Origin: Desulfovibrio sp.
GTDB taxonomy: Bacteria; Desulfobacterota; Desulfovibrionia; Desulfovibrionales; Desulfovibrionaceae
Direction: 5' to 3'
DNA: 64,000 nt
NCBI GenBank assembly: GCA_031287575.1
Contig: JAITSV010000011.1
Span: forward strand, 47,205 to 111,204
Within the stretch, counting starts at the first letter, position 1. Each line of letters starts with the position of its first letter. Below are positions 19,764 through 28,676 of the stretch, piece by piece. Under the pieces are notes generated by a model that saw only the letters and a list, made by a program, of their open reading frames with translations, was not told the origin of the DNA and did not search any database. The position numbers and the translations under genes are program-made.

Positions 19764-20744
19764 CTACTTGCTGTCGGGCGGGGTGCGCGCCTCCACCACC
19801 TTGACGCCGAATTCGGCCACGGAGGCGGGCGGGTTATAGAACACCACCATGAACGGCACTTCGCCGCCGGGGGGCACGTTGGTGTTGTTGGTGAGGATCT
19901 CGATCTTGTTGTTGAGGGCCGTTTCCAGCTCCTGCTCGCCCAGCACCTGCAACTGGAACAGCGACACGGTGACCCCGCACAGCTGCTGCTTGGTGACCAC
20001 GGCGGTGCCAGCCGCGTCGTACAGCGAGGCCTCGATCTTGATCAGTTCGCGCGGCGAGGAAAAGTTGTTCACCACCTTGCCCTCGATCACCGCGACCTGG
20101 CCCACCTTCTCGTTGTTCACGTAGTACTGGCGGTAGTTGCGCAAGGCGATGTTCTTGATCTGCTCGGTGCCGTTGACCGAGGGCGGGGGCGCTTCCGCCG
20201 CCTTCTCGCCGGGCCAGATGCCGGTGAAACGCAACGCGACGGCCACGGCCACGGCCAGCAGCACGGCCACGAACCCGGCGATGACCGGCCAGCCGTACTT
20301 CTTGGGCGGCACGGCGGGCGGGGCGTCGTCCAGGTTGTAGCCCTTCATGGAGCCGATGATGTCGCTGACGTCCGGGCCGTCGTCGGCGCGGCCGCGCTTG
20401 CGGGCTTCGGCCTGCACCTTGGCACGCGCGGCGGCGACAAGGTCCGCCTCGGGGGTGGAGGCCACGTGAAAGGGACCATGGTCCAGTTCCGCGCCGTTGG
20501 CCGACACGGTGCCGGAAGCGGCACCGGACTTGCCAACGGCGTCATCCGGACTGCCCAATCCAAGCCCGTCCGTCCCAAGTCCGCCCATCGCGGCGTCGAA
20601 GTCGGGCGCGCCTGCGGTAGGCGGCGTGGCCGATTCGATGGGAAAGACGGATTTGCACAGGGTGCATTTCAGCTTCGCACCGGGCCGGGCACGATCGTCG
20701 GGCAGATTGTATTTGGTCGAGCAGCTGGGGCAAATGACGATCAT
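19764..20744 (-). CDS. Zinc-ribbon and DUF3426 domain membrane protein
   Basis: The 326-aa protein opens with an MJ0042-type zinc ribbon (CPSCSTKYNLPDDR and LKCTLCKSVFPI, i.e. two CxxC pairs), followed by an acidic Gly/Ser-rich linker, one membrane helix around residue 155-175 (VIAGFVAVLLAVAVAVAL) and a C-terminal DUF3426 domain (NYRQYYVNNEKVGQVAVIEGKV to the end) predicted outside the cytoplasm. Such proteins are common in delta-proteobacteria; function unknown. A GAGGTG ribosome site precedes the ATG. It lies 9 bases upstream of radA and 69 bases downstream of hpt in the same direction. Confidence 0.85.
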   Translation of the reverse strand: MIVICPSCSTKYNLPDDRARPGAKLKCTLCKSVFPIESATPPTAGAPDFDAAMGGLGTDGLGLGSPDDAVGKSGAASGTVSANGAELDHGPFHVASTPEADLVAAARAKVQAEARKRGRADDGPDVSDIIGSMKGYNLDDAPPAVPPKKYGWPVIAGFVAVLLAVAVAVALRFTGIWPGEKAAEAPPPSVNGTEQIKNIALRNYRQYYVNNEKVGQVAVIEGKVVNNFSSPRELIKIEASLYDAAGTAVVTKQQLCGVTVSLFQLQVLGEQELETALNNKIEILTNNTNVPPGGEVPFMVVFYNPPASVAEFGVKVVEARTPPDSK

Positions 20745-20813
20745 CGGGCACCTCGGACATGGGGTCTCGGCGAATGGCCGGGGTGCGATGACAGGCTGGC
20801 GGCGTGGCCCACC

Positions 20814-21353
20814 CTACGCACCCTCGGGTTCGATGACGGCTTCGTAGATACCGGGAAGTTCGCGATACCGTTCGGCATAGTCGAGGCCATACCCTACAAT
20901 GAAGCCACCGGGCAACGCAAACCCCGCGAAGTCGACGCGCACGGGCACGGCCCGGCGCTCCTGCTTGTCCACCAGCGCGGCCAGGCGCAGGCTCTTGGCG
21001 CCGCGCGCCGCAAGCTGGCGGAACAGGAAGTCCACGGTGTGGCCGGTGTCCACGATGTCTTCCACCAGCAGCACGTGCTTGCCCTGCAGGGGCACTTCCA
21101 CGTCCTTGGTGAAGCTGACGGTGCCGCAGGTAGAGGCGGCCGAGCCGTAGCTGGCCACGCGCACGAAGTCGAGTTCCGGCCGCATGTCCAGATGCCGCAC
21201 CAGGTCGGCAAAGAACATGAACGCGCCCTTCAGCACGCAGACCACCACCAGTTCCTCGCCCGCGTACAGGCGATTGATCTCCTGGCCCATCTCGGCCACG
21301 CGCGCGGCAATGGCCCGCGCGTCATACACCACTTTCAAGTCCTTGATCTTCAT
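20814..21353 (-). CDS. hpt: Hypoxanthine phosphoribosyltransferase
   Basis: Salvages hypoxanthine (and guanine) with PRPP to the nucleotide. The 179-aa product has the type I phosphoribosyltransferase fold with VVVCVLKGAFMFFADL, the flexible-loop ASYG, the PRPP-binding VLLVEDIVDTGHT near residue 100, and the base-binding LVDKQERR and FIVGYGLDYAE. The start MKIKDLKVVYDAR is the conserved one; upstream in-frame sequence is not conserved. All catalytic motifs are intact. Confidence 0.95.
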   Translation of the reverse strand: MKIKDLKVVYDARAIAARVAEMGQEINRLYAGEELVVVCVLKGAFMFFADLVRHLDMRPELDFVRVASYGSAASTCGTVSFTKDVEVPLQGKHVLLVEDIVDTGHTVDFLFRQLAARGAKSLRLAALVDKQERRAVPVRVDFAGFALPGGFIVGYGLDYAERYRELPGIYEAVIEPEGA

Positions 21354-21512
21354 CGTCGTCCGGCCTCCGGGCCCGTGTATCTCAGGGTGCCGGGCGCACC
21401 GCGCGCCGCGCGGCGTGCCCGGCACGTGGGGTTGTCATGTCAGGGACAAACGGCGGCAGATGGCGCAAGGTCGCGGCGCGCGCACCAGACGGCACACGGC
21501 GCGGCCCGTCCG

Positions 21513-21980
21513 CTACATTTCCAGCAGCACCGCCGTTTCGTCGCAATCGGGGAACTTGGGACAGTGGATGCAGTCCGCCCAGATCTTCTGGGGCAGCACG
21601 TCCTTTTCCACCACCCGGAACCCCATCCGCAAAAAAAACTCCACCTGATAGGTCAACGCGAACACCCTGAAGATACCCAGGGTCACGGCATCGCTCAGGC
21701 AGGCATCCACCAGCTTGCGCCCCCAGCCCTTGCCACGCAGGTCGTCGGCCACCACCAGCGAACGCACCTCGGCGATGTCGTCCCAGGCGATGGACAGGGC
21801 GCAGCAGCCCACCAGCGGGCCGCCGTCGTCGGGATCAAGAACCAGAAAGTCGCGCAGATGGCTGTACAGCTGGTTCAGCGAACGCGGCAGCAGCAGCCCC
21901 TGGCCGGAGGTGTGCATGAGCAGGCCGTGGATGGCCTTGACGTCCTGCACGCGGGCCTTGCGGATGTACGGCTGGCCCAT
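21513..21980 (-). CDS. GNAT N-acetyltransferase, short ArgA-like
   Basis: A 155-aa GNAT-fold protein with the acetyl-CoA motif VVADDLRGKGWGRKLVDACL (R-G-x-G-W-G) near residue 80 and the C-terminal LPQKIWADCIHCPKFPDCDE segment. This Cys-rich ending is characteristic of short bacterial N-acetylglutamate synthases related to the acetyltransferase half of ArgA. It may thus start arginine synthesis, although the neighbours (TlpA-type thioredoxin upstream, hpt downstream) do not confirm this. Its ATG directly abuts the stop of the thioredoxin gene. Confidence 0.85.
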   Translation of the reverse strand: MGQPYIRKARVQDVKAIHGLLMHTSGQGLLLPRSLNQLYSHLRDFLVLDPDDGGPLVGCCALSIAWDDIAEVRSLVVADDLRGKGWGRKLVDACLSDAVTLGIFRVFALTYQVEFFLRMGFRVVEKDVLPQKIWADCIHCPKFPDCDETAVLLEM

Positions 21981-22466
21981 CTAGTTGCCCCCCAGCAGGG
22001 TATCCACGAACTTGCCCAGTTCGTCGGCCTCGACGAGGCCCACGTGGTTGGCCACCAGCTTGCCCTGCCGGTCGTAGACCAGCAGTTGCGGGATGGAGGA
22101 CACGTTGAAGAACCGCTGCAATTCCTCCTTGCCCTTCCACACCGGATAGTTGAACGGGGTGCGGGACATGAAGGCCGCCAGTTGCTTGGGATTGTCGTCC
22201 AGCGAGATGCCGTACAGGGCCACCTTGTCTTCGGAATACCGGGCGCGCACGTTGATCAGGCCGGGGATTTCCTCCAGGCACGGCGGGCACCACGAGGCAA
22301 AGAAATTGACGATGACCACCTTGCCCTTGGCGGCGGTGACGCGGCGCAGCAGTTCGCCGGAGCCCATCTCTTCCACCGCCGGGGCGGCCACAGCCGCACC
22401 GGACATGGCGACGAGCATGGCGGCAAGCAGCAGCGGAAGAAGCATGAGCGATGTCAGGCGTTTCAT
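21981..22466 (-). CDS. TlpA-family periplasmic thioredoxin
   Basis: The 161-aa product has a signal peptide (MKRLTSLMLLPLLLAAMLVA, cleavage likely after AVAA) and a redoxin domain with the active site FASWCPPC near residue 60 and the cis-Pro loop SSIPQLLVYD. TlpA/ResA proteins reduce disulfides outside the cytoplasm, often for cytochrome c maturation, which fits a cytochrome-rich sulfate reducer. ATG at 22466 has GGAGG eight bases upstream. Followed without gap by the GNAT gene. Confidence 0.93.
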   Translation of the reverse strand: MKRLTSLMLLPLLLAAMLVAMSGAAVAAPAVEEMGSGELLRRVTAAKGKVVIVNFFASWCPPCLEEIPGLINVRARYSEDKVALYGISLDDNPKQLAAFMSRTPFNYPVWKGKEELQRFFNVSSIPQLLVYDRQGKLVANHVGLVEADELGKFVDTLLGGN

Positions 22467-22575
22467 GTACAAGCCTCCGATGGGATAAAGCCATTGCGCC
22501 CGGAATGCCACGGGCGGCAGCCCACGTCCGTTCCGGGGTCCGCCACGGGGGCGGAGCGCATTCTTACCGCCGAAC

Positions 22576-22598
22576 GCGCGCCGGGGCAACCGGCGCGC
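22576..22598. other. Perfect 9-bp GC hairpin upstream of the thioredoxin gene
   Basis: GCGCGCCGG and CCGGCGCGC flank a GGCAA loop. No T-run follows on either strand. Could be a 5' leader structure or a repeat-type palindrome. Confidence 0.4.
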
Positions 22599-22641
22599 CC
22601 CGAACGGTAGCGGCGGTCGCGCGGAAAATGGATGGAAACGG

Positions 22642-22669
22642 ATGCCGGAACGGCGAATCCGCCCGGCAT
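22642..22669 (-). terminator. Candidate terminator of metH
   Basis: ATGCCGG/CCGGCAT stem with a 14-nt loop about 60 bases after the metH stop, followed by CCGTTTCC on the minus strand. Weak tail. Confidence 0.3.
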
Positions 22670-22729
22670 GGCGCGGGAAGTGAATCGGCGGGCGTAACCA
22701 GGCCGCCGCTCCGTACGAGGGATAACGCC

Positions 22730-25195
22730 CTACTGAAGGGTCAGCAGTTCCTTGGCCACCCGCACGGCCTCCACGGCGTCGGCGGAATAGCCGTCCGCGC
22801 CGATGGCCTCGGCATAGGCGGGGGTAACCACCGCGCCGCCCACCATGACCTTGACGGGCAGGTTGCGCTCGCGCACCAGGCGCACGGTGTCTTCCATGCG
22901 CACCATGGTGGTGGTCATCAGGGCAGAAAGGCCGATCACCCGCGCGCCGTGGCGCTCCGCAGCCTCCACGATGTCGGCGGCCTTCACGTCCTTGCCCAGG
23001 TCCACCACGTCAAAGCCGTGGTTGCCCAGCATCAGGGTGACGATGTTCTTGCCGATGTCGTGGATGTCGCCCTCCACCGTGGCCATGATGATCACCGGGC
23101 GCGTTTCGTGCCCCCGCTGGGCTTCAAGCAACGGTTGAAGTTTGCGGAAGGCGTGCTGCATGGTCTCTGCCGAGCGGATGAGCTGCGGCAGGAAGTATTC
23201 GCGCCGTTCATAGCGACGGCCCACCTCGGTGATGCCGGGAATCAGCTTTTCCTGCACCAGCGAGAATGGGTCGGCCCCTTCGGACAGGGCTCGTTCCACC
23301 AGGGCCAGCGCGCCCTCGCGGTCGCCCCGGATGACGGCTTCTTCCAGCGTGGCGGCCTTGGCCTTCACGCCGCCACCTGTTCCACCAGTCCCGCCGGTGC
23401 CGCCAGATGCCCCACCGGCAGCCGCACCCGTGGCGTCACCACCCGGCGTCCAGGCGGAATAGCCCGCGATGAACGATTCGGCGTTGGCGTCCAGCCCCAG
23501 CAGCACGCTGGATGCGGCCACCGCCTCGCGGATGCGCGCGTTGCCGGGGTGGGCGATGCACGAGGAAAGCCCCGCGCCCGCCGCCATGGCCAAAAAGGTG
23601 GAGTTCAGCAGTTCGCGCGCGGGCAGGCCGAACGAGATGTTGGACAACCCGATGGTGGTGGGCAGCCCCTGCGCCGCGCACCAGCGGATGGTATCCAGAC
23701 AGTGGCGCGCGGCCTCTGCCTTGGACGACACGGCCAGGGCCAGCACGTCCACCATGACCAGGCGGCGCGGAATGCGCAGGCTGTCGGCCTGTTGCAGCAA
23801 TTCCTCGATGATGGCGATGCGTTCCGCCGCCGTCACCGGCAACTTGCGCCCCTTGAGCGGCAGCAGGATGAACGGCGCGCCGTGGTCGCGGCACAGCGGG
23901 CCCAGGTGTTCCATGCGGCCGGGTTCGCCGCTGATGGAGTTGACCAGCGGCGAGCCGGGGTGGAACGGCAGGGCCGCCGCGATGGCGTCGGCGTTGGACG
24001 AATCCAGCGACAGCGGCAGCGAATGGCGGGCCACCAGGCGTTCCACCAGCGCGGGCAGCAGCGCCGCCTCGTCCACCATGGGCGCGCCCACGTTCACGTC
24101 CAGCAGCGGCGCGCCCGCCTCCACCTGCTCGTCGGCGAAGCGCAGGGCCTGGGCGAATTCGCCCGCTTGCAGTTCCGCCGTCAGCAGCTTCTTGCCGGTG
24201 GGGTTGATGCGCTCGCCGATGATGCGGATGGGGCTGCCCGCCCCGATGTGCACGGCCTGGGCGCGGGTGGTCAGGACGATGCCGTCGCGCCGGGCCGGGT
24301 CGGGGGCGAGGCCGCCCGAAAGCTTGTCCAGCGCGCCACGCAGGGCGGCGATGTGGTCGGGCGTGGTGCCGCAGCAGCCGCCCAGCAGGCGCGCACCGGC
24401 GGCGGCGAAACGGGCGGTGTGCCGGGCGAAGTCGTCCGGGCCCAGGCGGAACACGGTCTTGCCGTCCACCAGTTCCGGCAGGCCCGCGTTGGGCTCCACC
24501 AGCACCGGCGCTTCGGACAGGGCCAGCAGTTCGTCCACCACCTCGACCATCTGTTCCGGCCCGGCACTGCAATTGGTGCCCACAAGGTCCACGCCCATGT
24601 TGAGCATGGACTGCACGAACACTTCGGGCCGCGTGCCGGTAAGGCTGACGCCGTTCTCGAAGGTCATGGAAACGCCCACGGGCAGGTCGCATTCGGCGCG
24701 TACGGCCAGCACGATGGCCCGTGCCTCGGCCAGGTCGAACTGGGTCTCGGCCAGGATCAGGTCCACCCCGCCCTGCACCAGCCCCCGGATCTGGGCGCGG
24801 AAGGCGGCCACCAGTTCGGCGGGGTCCAGATCACCCAGCGGGCGCAGGAAATGGCCGGACGGCCCCACGCTGCCCGCCACGAAGGCCTCGCGGCCGCCGG
24901 CAAGCACGGCCTCGCGCGCGGCGCGGGCCATGGCCCGGTTGAACTCCACCACGTCGGGCGTGCCGGGGCCGGTGCCCAATTTGTAGATGCAGCCGCCGAA
25001 GCTGTTGGTGGTCAGCACGTCGGCCCCGGCCCGCAGGTAGTCGGCATGAATGCCCACCAGCACGTCGGGCCGGGCCAGGCAGAACAGTTCCGGGCTTACG
25101 CCGGGCGGCAACCCGCGCGACTGGAGCATGGTACCCATGCCGCCATCGAAGACCAGCCGACGACCTGACCGAAGCGCTTGACGAAAATCTGGCAC
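22730..25195 (-). CDS. metH: Cobalamin-dependent methionine synthase lacking the reactivation domain
   Basis: Transfers a methyl group from methyltetrahydrofolate through cobalamin to homocysteine. The 821-aa product has a homocysteine methyltransferase domain (zinc ligands in GTNCSAGPEQM and GGCCGTTPDH), a pterin-binding domain (IGERINPTGKK, LDVNVGAP), a Gly/Thr-repeat linker near residue 600, and cap plus B12-binding domains with the lower-ligand His in DIHDIGKN. The AdoMet-binding reactivation domain of E. coli MetH is absent, as in many anaerobes. The GTG start at 25195 is chosen because AGGAG lies eight bases upstream and gives VPDFRQALRSGRRLVFDGGMG, the normal beginning; the frame stays open far upstream only by GC bias. 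Confidence 0.93.
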   Translation of the reverse strand: MPDFRQALRSGRRLVFDGGMGTMLQSRGLPPGVSPELFCLARPDVLVGIHADYLRAGADVLTTNSFGGCIYKLGTGPGTPDVVEFNRAMARAAREAVLAGGREAFVAGSVGPSGHFLRPLGDLDPAELVAAFRAQIRGLVQGGVDLILAETQFDLAEARAIVLAVRAECDLPVGVSMTFENGVSLTGTRPEVFVQSMLNMGVDLVGTNCSAGPEQMVEVVDELLALSEAPVLVEPNAGLPELVDGKTVFRLGPDDFARHTARFAAAGARLLGGCCGTTPDHIAALRGALDKLSGGLAPDPARRDGIVLTTRAQAVHIGAGSPIRIIGERINPTGKKLLTAELQAGEFAQALRFADEQVEAGAPLLDVNVGAPMVDEAALLPALVERLVARHSLPLSLDSSNADAIAAALPFHPGSPLVNSISGEPGRMEHLGPLCRDHGAPFILLPLKGRKLPVTAAERIAIIEELLQQADSLRIPRRLVMVDVLALAVSSKAEAARHCLDTIRWCAAQGLPTTIGLSNISFGLPARELLNSTFLAMAAGAGLSSCIAHPGNARIREAVAASSVLLGLDANAESFIAGYSAWTPGGDATGAAAGGASGGTGGTGGTGGGVKAKAATLEEAVIRGDREGALALVERALSEGADPFSLVQEKLIPGITEVGRRYERREYFLPQLIRSAETMQHAFRKLQPLLEAQRGHETRPVIIMATVEGDIHDIGKNIVTLMLGNHGFDVVDLGKDVKAADIVEAAERHGARVIGLSALMTTTMVRMEDTVRLVRERNLPVKVMVGGAVVTPAYAEAIGADGYSADAVEAVRVAKELLTLQ

Positions 25196-25298
25196 AGCCT
25201 GTACTCCTGAAACTTGACTCGCAGGCGATGGGGCAACCGTGAACCGCGAGTGTTCCGAAAACGTGCCCGACCGGCGCGTACCGCCGCACGGGAAGGCC

Positions 25299-25343
25299 TG
25301 TGTACCGGAAAGCCTTGTAAAGGACAAACAAAAATCATACCAT
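25299..25343. promoter_or_regulatory. Overlapping divergent promoters of metH and rpoH
   Basis: Plus strand: TTGTAA (25315-25320), 17 bases, TACCAT (25338-25343), about 90 bases before rpoH. Minus strand: TTGTCC (25322-25327), 17 bases, TACACA (25299-25304), about 100 bases before metH. The two sites overlap, so polymerases would compete. Confidence 0.45.
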
Positions 25344-25433
25344 CCCGGCCTGTACGGCCCCGTCACGCATGGTGGGACCCCGCTACACGACGCACGAACC
25401 GGCGCGGCCCGCGCCTCGCCTTGACCGGATACC

Positions 25434-26828
25434 ATGACCGATACCGTGAAAACGCCGCGCCGCGCCGCGCGCACGCGTGGCGCCAAGGCCGCCGGGCCTG
25501 CAGGGATGTCTGGCACCACGTCCACTGCCCCTGAAATTTCCGAAGCCCCCGAAGTGGCCGTCACGCCTGAAGTCGTGCTGGACGCCGAGGTGCTTCTCGA
25601 CCCGCAGCCGGAAATTGCCCCCAAGGCCCGCGCCAAGGCGGGCTCCGGCAAGTCCGCTTCGGGAAAACCCGCGCGTGGCCGTCGCGCCGCCCCTTCCCCC
25701 GCTGGCGATGGTGATGACGACACACCGGCCTCCGCCACCCCGGCTGGCGAAGATCCCGAAGAAGCGGACGACGACGAAAGCGCCAACGACGAACTGGACA
25801 TCGACTTCGACGGTCCCGGCGACGACGCCATCGACGTGGATCTGCTGCACGGCGACGACGAATCGCCCCGTGCCCGCCGCTCCGACGGCCATGACGAGGC
25901 GGGCGCGCATGATGACGGCGAAGGCCGCCAGCGTTCCCTGCCCGTGCTGCGTCCGGCCATGCCCGGCGCCTCCACGCGCGACTCCCTGCACCTGTACCTG
26001 CGCGAAATCAGCAGGTTTCCGCTGCTGAAACCGGACGAGGAGTTCGATCTTGCCCGCCGCGTGCAGGAACAGGGCGACAGCGACGCCGCCTTCCGGCTGG
26101 TCACCTCGCACCTGCGCCTGGTGGTCAAGATCGCCATGGACTTCCAGCGGCGCTGGATGCAGAATGTGCTGGATCTGATTCAGGAAGGCAACGTGGGCCT
26201 GATGCGCGCGGTCAACAAGTTCGACCCGGAAAAGGGCATCAAGTTCTCGTACTACGCCGCCTTCTGGATCAAGGCCTACATCCTCAAGTTCATCATGGAC
26301 AACTGGAGGATGGTCAAGATCGGCACCACGCAGGCCCAGCGCAAGCTGTTCTACAATCTCAACAAGGAACGCCAGCGCCTCATCGCGCAGGGGTACGACC
26401 CCGACGCCGCCACCCTCTCGGAAAAGCTCAACGTGACCGTTGAGCAGGTCATCGAGATGGAGCAGCGGCTCGACTCGTCCGACATGTCGCTGGACATCAC
26501 CGTGGGCGAGGATTCCGGCGGGGCCACCCGCATGGACTTCCTGCCCGCCCTGGGTCCCGGCATCGAGGAAACGCTGGCCAACAGCGAAATCGCGCGCATG
26601 GTGCAGGACAGGGTGCAGACCATCCTGCCGAAGCTGTCGGACAAGGAGGCGTACATCCTCCAGCACCGCCTGCTTTCGGAACAGCCGGTCACCCTGCGCG
26701 AGATCGGCGAGAAGTACGACATCACCCGGGAACGCGTCCGGCAGATAGAGGCGCGCCTGCTGCAAAAGCTGCGCGACCATCTGTTCAAGGAAATCCGCGA
26801 CTTTTCCTCGGACTGGATATCACAGTAG
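25434..26828 (+). CDS. rpoH: Heat-shock sigma factor RpoH (sigma-32 type) with acidic N-terminal extension
   Basis: The C-terminal 285 residues form a complete sigma-70-family protein: region 2 ([44 protein letters not shown] cut as [17 protein letters not shown]), the RpoH-box-like [12 protein letters not shown], and region 4 ([20 protein letters not shown]). The RpoH box points to a sigma-32-type factor rather than RpoD. About 180 residues precede region 1.2, Ala/Pro/Lys-rich first and then strongly acidic ([26 protein letters not shown]); E. coli RpoH has no such extension. ATG at 25434 has a poor ribosome site; Met25 is an alternative. Diverges from metH. Confidence 0.88.
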   Translation: MTDTVKTPRRAARTRGAKAAGPAGMSGTTSTAPEISEAPEVAVTPEVVLDAEVLLDPQPEIAPKARAKAGSGKSASGKPARGRRAAPSPAGDGDDDTPASATPAGEDPEEADDDESANDELDIDFDGPGDDAIDVDLLHGDDESPRARRSDGHDEAGAHDDGEGRQRSLPVLRPAMPGASTRDSLHLYLREISRFPLLKPDEEFDLARRVQEQGDSDAAFRLVTSHLRLVVKIAMDFQRRWMQNVLDLIQEGNVGLMRAVNKFDPEKGIKFSYYAAFWIKAYILKFIMDNWRMVKIGTTQAQRKLFYNLNKERQRLIAQGYDPDAATLSEKLNVTVEQVIEMEQRLDSSDMSLDITVGEDSGGATRMDFLPALGPGIEETLANSEIARMVQDRVQTILPKLSDKEAYILQHRLLSEQPVTLREIGEKYDITRERVRQIEARLLQKLRDHLFKEIRDFSSDWISQ

Positions 26829-26864
26829 CCGCCCGGCCCGGTCAGGCCGTTGCACGAGCCCTCC

Positions 26865-28676
26865 ATGCCATCCATCCTTCGCATTTTTCCCGTCCGCAAC
26901 GCCGCGGCCGCACGGGCGGCCAGCCGGGCGCCGCGCGGCCACGTCTCCGCCCCGGTGTCCGCCAAAGTGTCCGGGCGTTCGCGCATCGGGTCGCTTTCCC
27001 GCGCCGCCACCCTGCTGGCGGCGGTCTGTCTGGCCTCCGGCGTGTCCGGCTGCGCCACCCGCCAGGCCACGCCGGACCAGCCCGCGGCCCCCGTCGAATG
27101 GCAGCTGTCGCCCGATGCGGCCACCACCTACTACTACCTGCTGCTGGAGCAGGCGGGGCGCAACGGCAACATGCGCGATGCGCTGACCGCCATCGAACAG
27201 TTGGTGGCCCTCGACCCGTCGCCCAGGGTGTTCATCGACGGCGGCTCATTCCTGCTTTCGCGCAAGGAAGCGACCCTGGCCCGCCAGGTGTTGCAGGAAG
27301 GCGTGACGCGCTACCCCGACGACCTGGACATCACCCTGCTGCTGGTGGAAACCTACCTTGAGGAAAACCGCACCGGCGACGCGCTGTACACCCTGCGCAG
27401 CTTCGTCAACGCCCATGGCGACGACGAACAGGCCCGCCAGGAACTGGCCCTGCTGCTGGTGAAGACCCGCAACTTCGCCGAGGCGGACAAGTTGCTCTCC
27501 GGCATCGCCGAGCGCAACCGCACCCCCGTGCTGCGCTACTACCACGCCCGCGCGCTGGTGGGGCTGAACCGCCATTCCGAGGCGCTGGGCCAGTTGCGCA
27601 AGGCCGTCAAGGCCGCGCCCGACTTCCTGGAAGCCTGGGCGGAACTGGCCTTCATCTACGAGCTGCGCAAGGACTACGTGGAAGCCGAGCGCACCTACGA
27701 GCAGATCATCACCCTGGACGAAAGCAACCAGGACGTGTGGCTGCGGCTCATCGCCATCAGCCTGAAGCTGAACAACCCGGCCAAGGCCTACGAACTGGCC
27801 CGCCAGGGGCCGGAAACCTTCGGCTTTCTGCTTACGGCAGCCACCCTGTTCCTGGAAGAAAAGTTCTACGAACAGGCCGACGCCCTGCTCACCGTGGTCA
27901 AGGACACCCCCGGCGCCCCCGAGGAAGTGTACTTCTACCTGGCCGTGCTGTCCTTCGAAGGCAAGCGCGACCCGGCCGGGGCTCTTCACTGGCTGTCGGA
28001 AATCACCCCGTCCAACAAGTACCACGACCGCGCCCTGCGCCTGAAAAGCCAGCTGCAGTATGAAACCGGCGACCTCACCGGGGCGCTGGCCACGCTGAAG
28101 GAAGGACAGAAGCTCTACCCCGGCCAGAAGGAATTCTGGCAGATGGAAGCCCAACTGTACCTGAACAGCGACAAGCCGGAAGCGGCCCTGGCCGTCATGG
28201 ACGAGGCGCGCAGGTTCTGGCCCGACGACGCCGAAATCGCCTTCATGCGCGGCATCATCCTGGACGAGCGCGGCCAGAAGGCCGAGGCATTCACCATGAT
28301 GGAGCAGGTCATCGCCGACCACCCGCGCCATGCCCAGGCCCTGAACTACGTGGGCTACACCCTGGCGGAACAGGGACGCGACCTGGACCGGGCGCTGGAA
28401 CTGATCACCCGTGCCCTTGAAGAATCGCCCGACAGTACCTACATCATCGACTCGCTTGCCTGGACGCACTACCGCCGGGGCGAGCTGAACGAGGCGTGGC
28501 AGGCCATCGGCCGCGCCGTGGGACTGGGCGCCAGCGACCCCACCATCTGGGAACACTACGGCGACATCGCCGCCGCCCTCGGCAAGAAGGCAGAGGCGCG
28601 CAAGGGCTACCGCAAGGCCCTGGAAATGTCGCCCGCCAACGCGGCGGACGTTACCGCCAAGCTCAAGAACCTGTGA
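26865..28676 (+). CDS. TPR-repeat lipoprotein
   Basis: A 603-aa protein with an Arg/Ala-rich start, a hydrophobic stretch and a lipobox (SGVSGC, Cys63), predicting a lipid-anchored envelope protein. The rest is a solenoid of tetratricopeptide repeats, for example EAWAELAFIYELRKDYVEAERTY shortened as ELAFIYELRKDYVEAE, ending near residue 600. TPR lipoproteins of this sort act as scaffolds in envelope assembly. The stop codon overlaps the start of the next lipoprotein gene by one base, so the two are coupled. The 60-residue leader before the Cys is long and the true start may be downstream. Confidence 0.85.
   Translation: MPSILRIFPVRNAAAARAASRAPRGHVSAPVSAKVSGRSRIGSLSRAATLLAAVCLASGVSGCATRQATPDQPAAPVEWQLSPDAATTYYYLLLEQAGRNGNMRDALTAIEQLVALDPSPRVFIDGGSFLLSRKEATLARQVLQEGVTRYPDDLDITLLLVETYLEENRTGDALYTLRSFVNAHGDDEQARQELALLLVKTRNFAEADKLLSGIAERNRTPVLRYYHARALVGLNRHSEALGQLRKAVKAAPDFLEAWAELAFIYELRKDYVEAERTYEQIITLDESNQDVWLRLIAISLKLNNPAKAYELARQGPETFGFLLTAATLFLEEKFYEQADALLTVVKDTPGAPEEVYFYLAVLSFEGKRDPAGALHWLSEITPSNKYHDRALRLKSQLQYETGDLTGALATLKEGQKLYPGQKEFWQMEAQLYLNSDKPEAALAVMDEARRFWPDDAEIAFMRGIILDERGQKAEAFTMMEQVIADHPRHAQALNYVGYTLAEQGRDLDRALELITRALEESPDSTYIIDSLAWTHYRRGELNEAWQAIGRAVGLGASDPTIWEHYGDIAAALGKKAEARKGYRKALEMSPANAADVTAKLKNL

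Noticed and set aside
25196..25298. Cobalamin or SAH riboswitch in the metH leader
   Set aside because: Leader is about 100 bases and lacks the conserved core sequences of both classes.
25200..26137. Extension of metH upstream of its GTG start
   Set aside because: Would overlap the divergent rpoH and adds low-complexity sequence; AGGAG before the GTG fixes the start.
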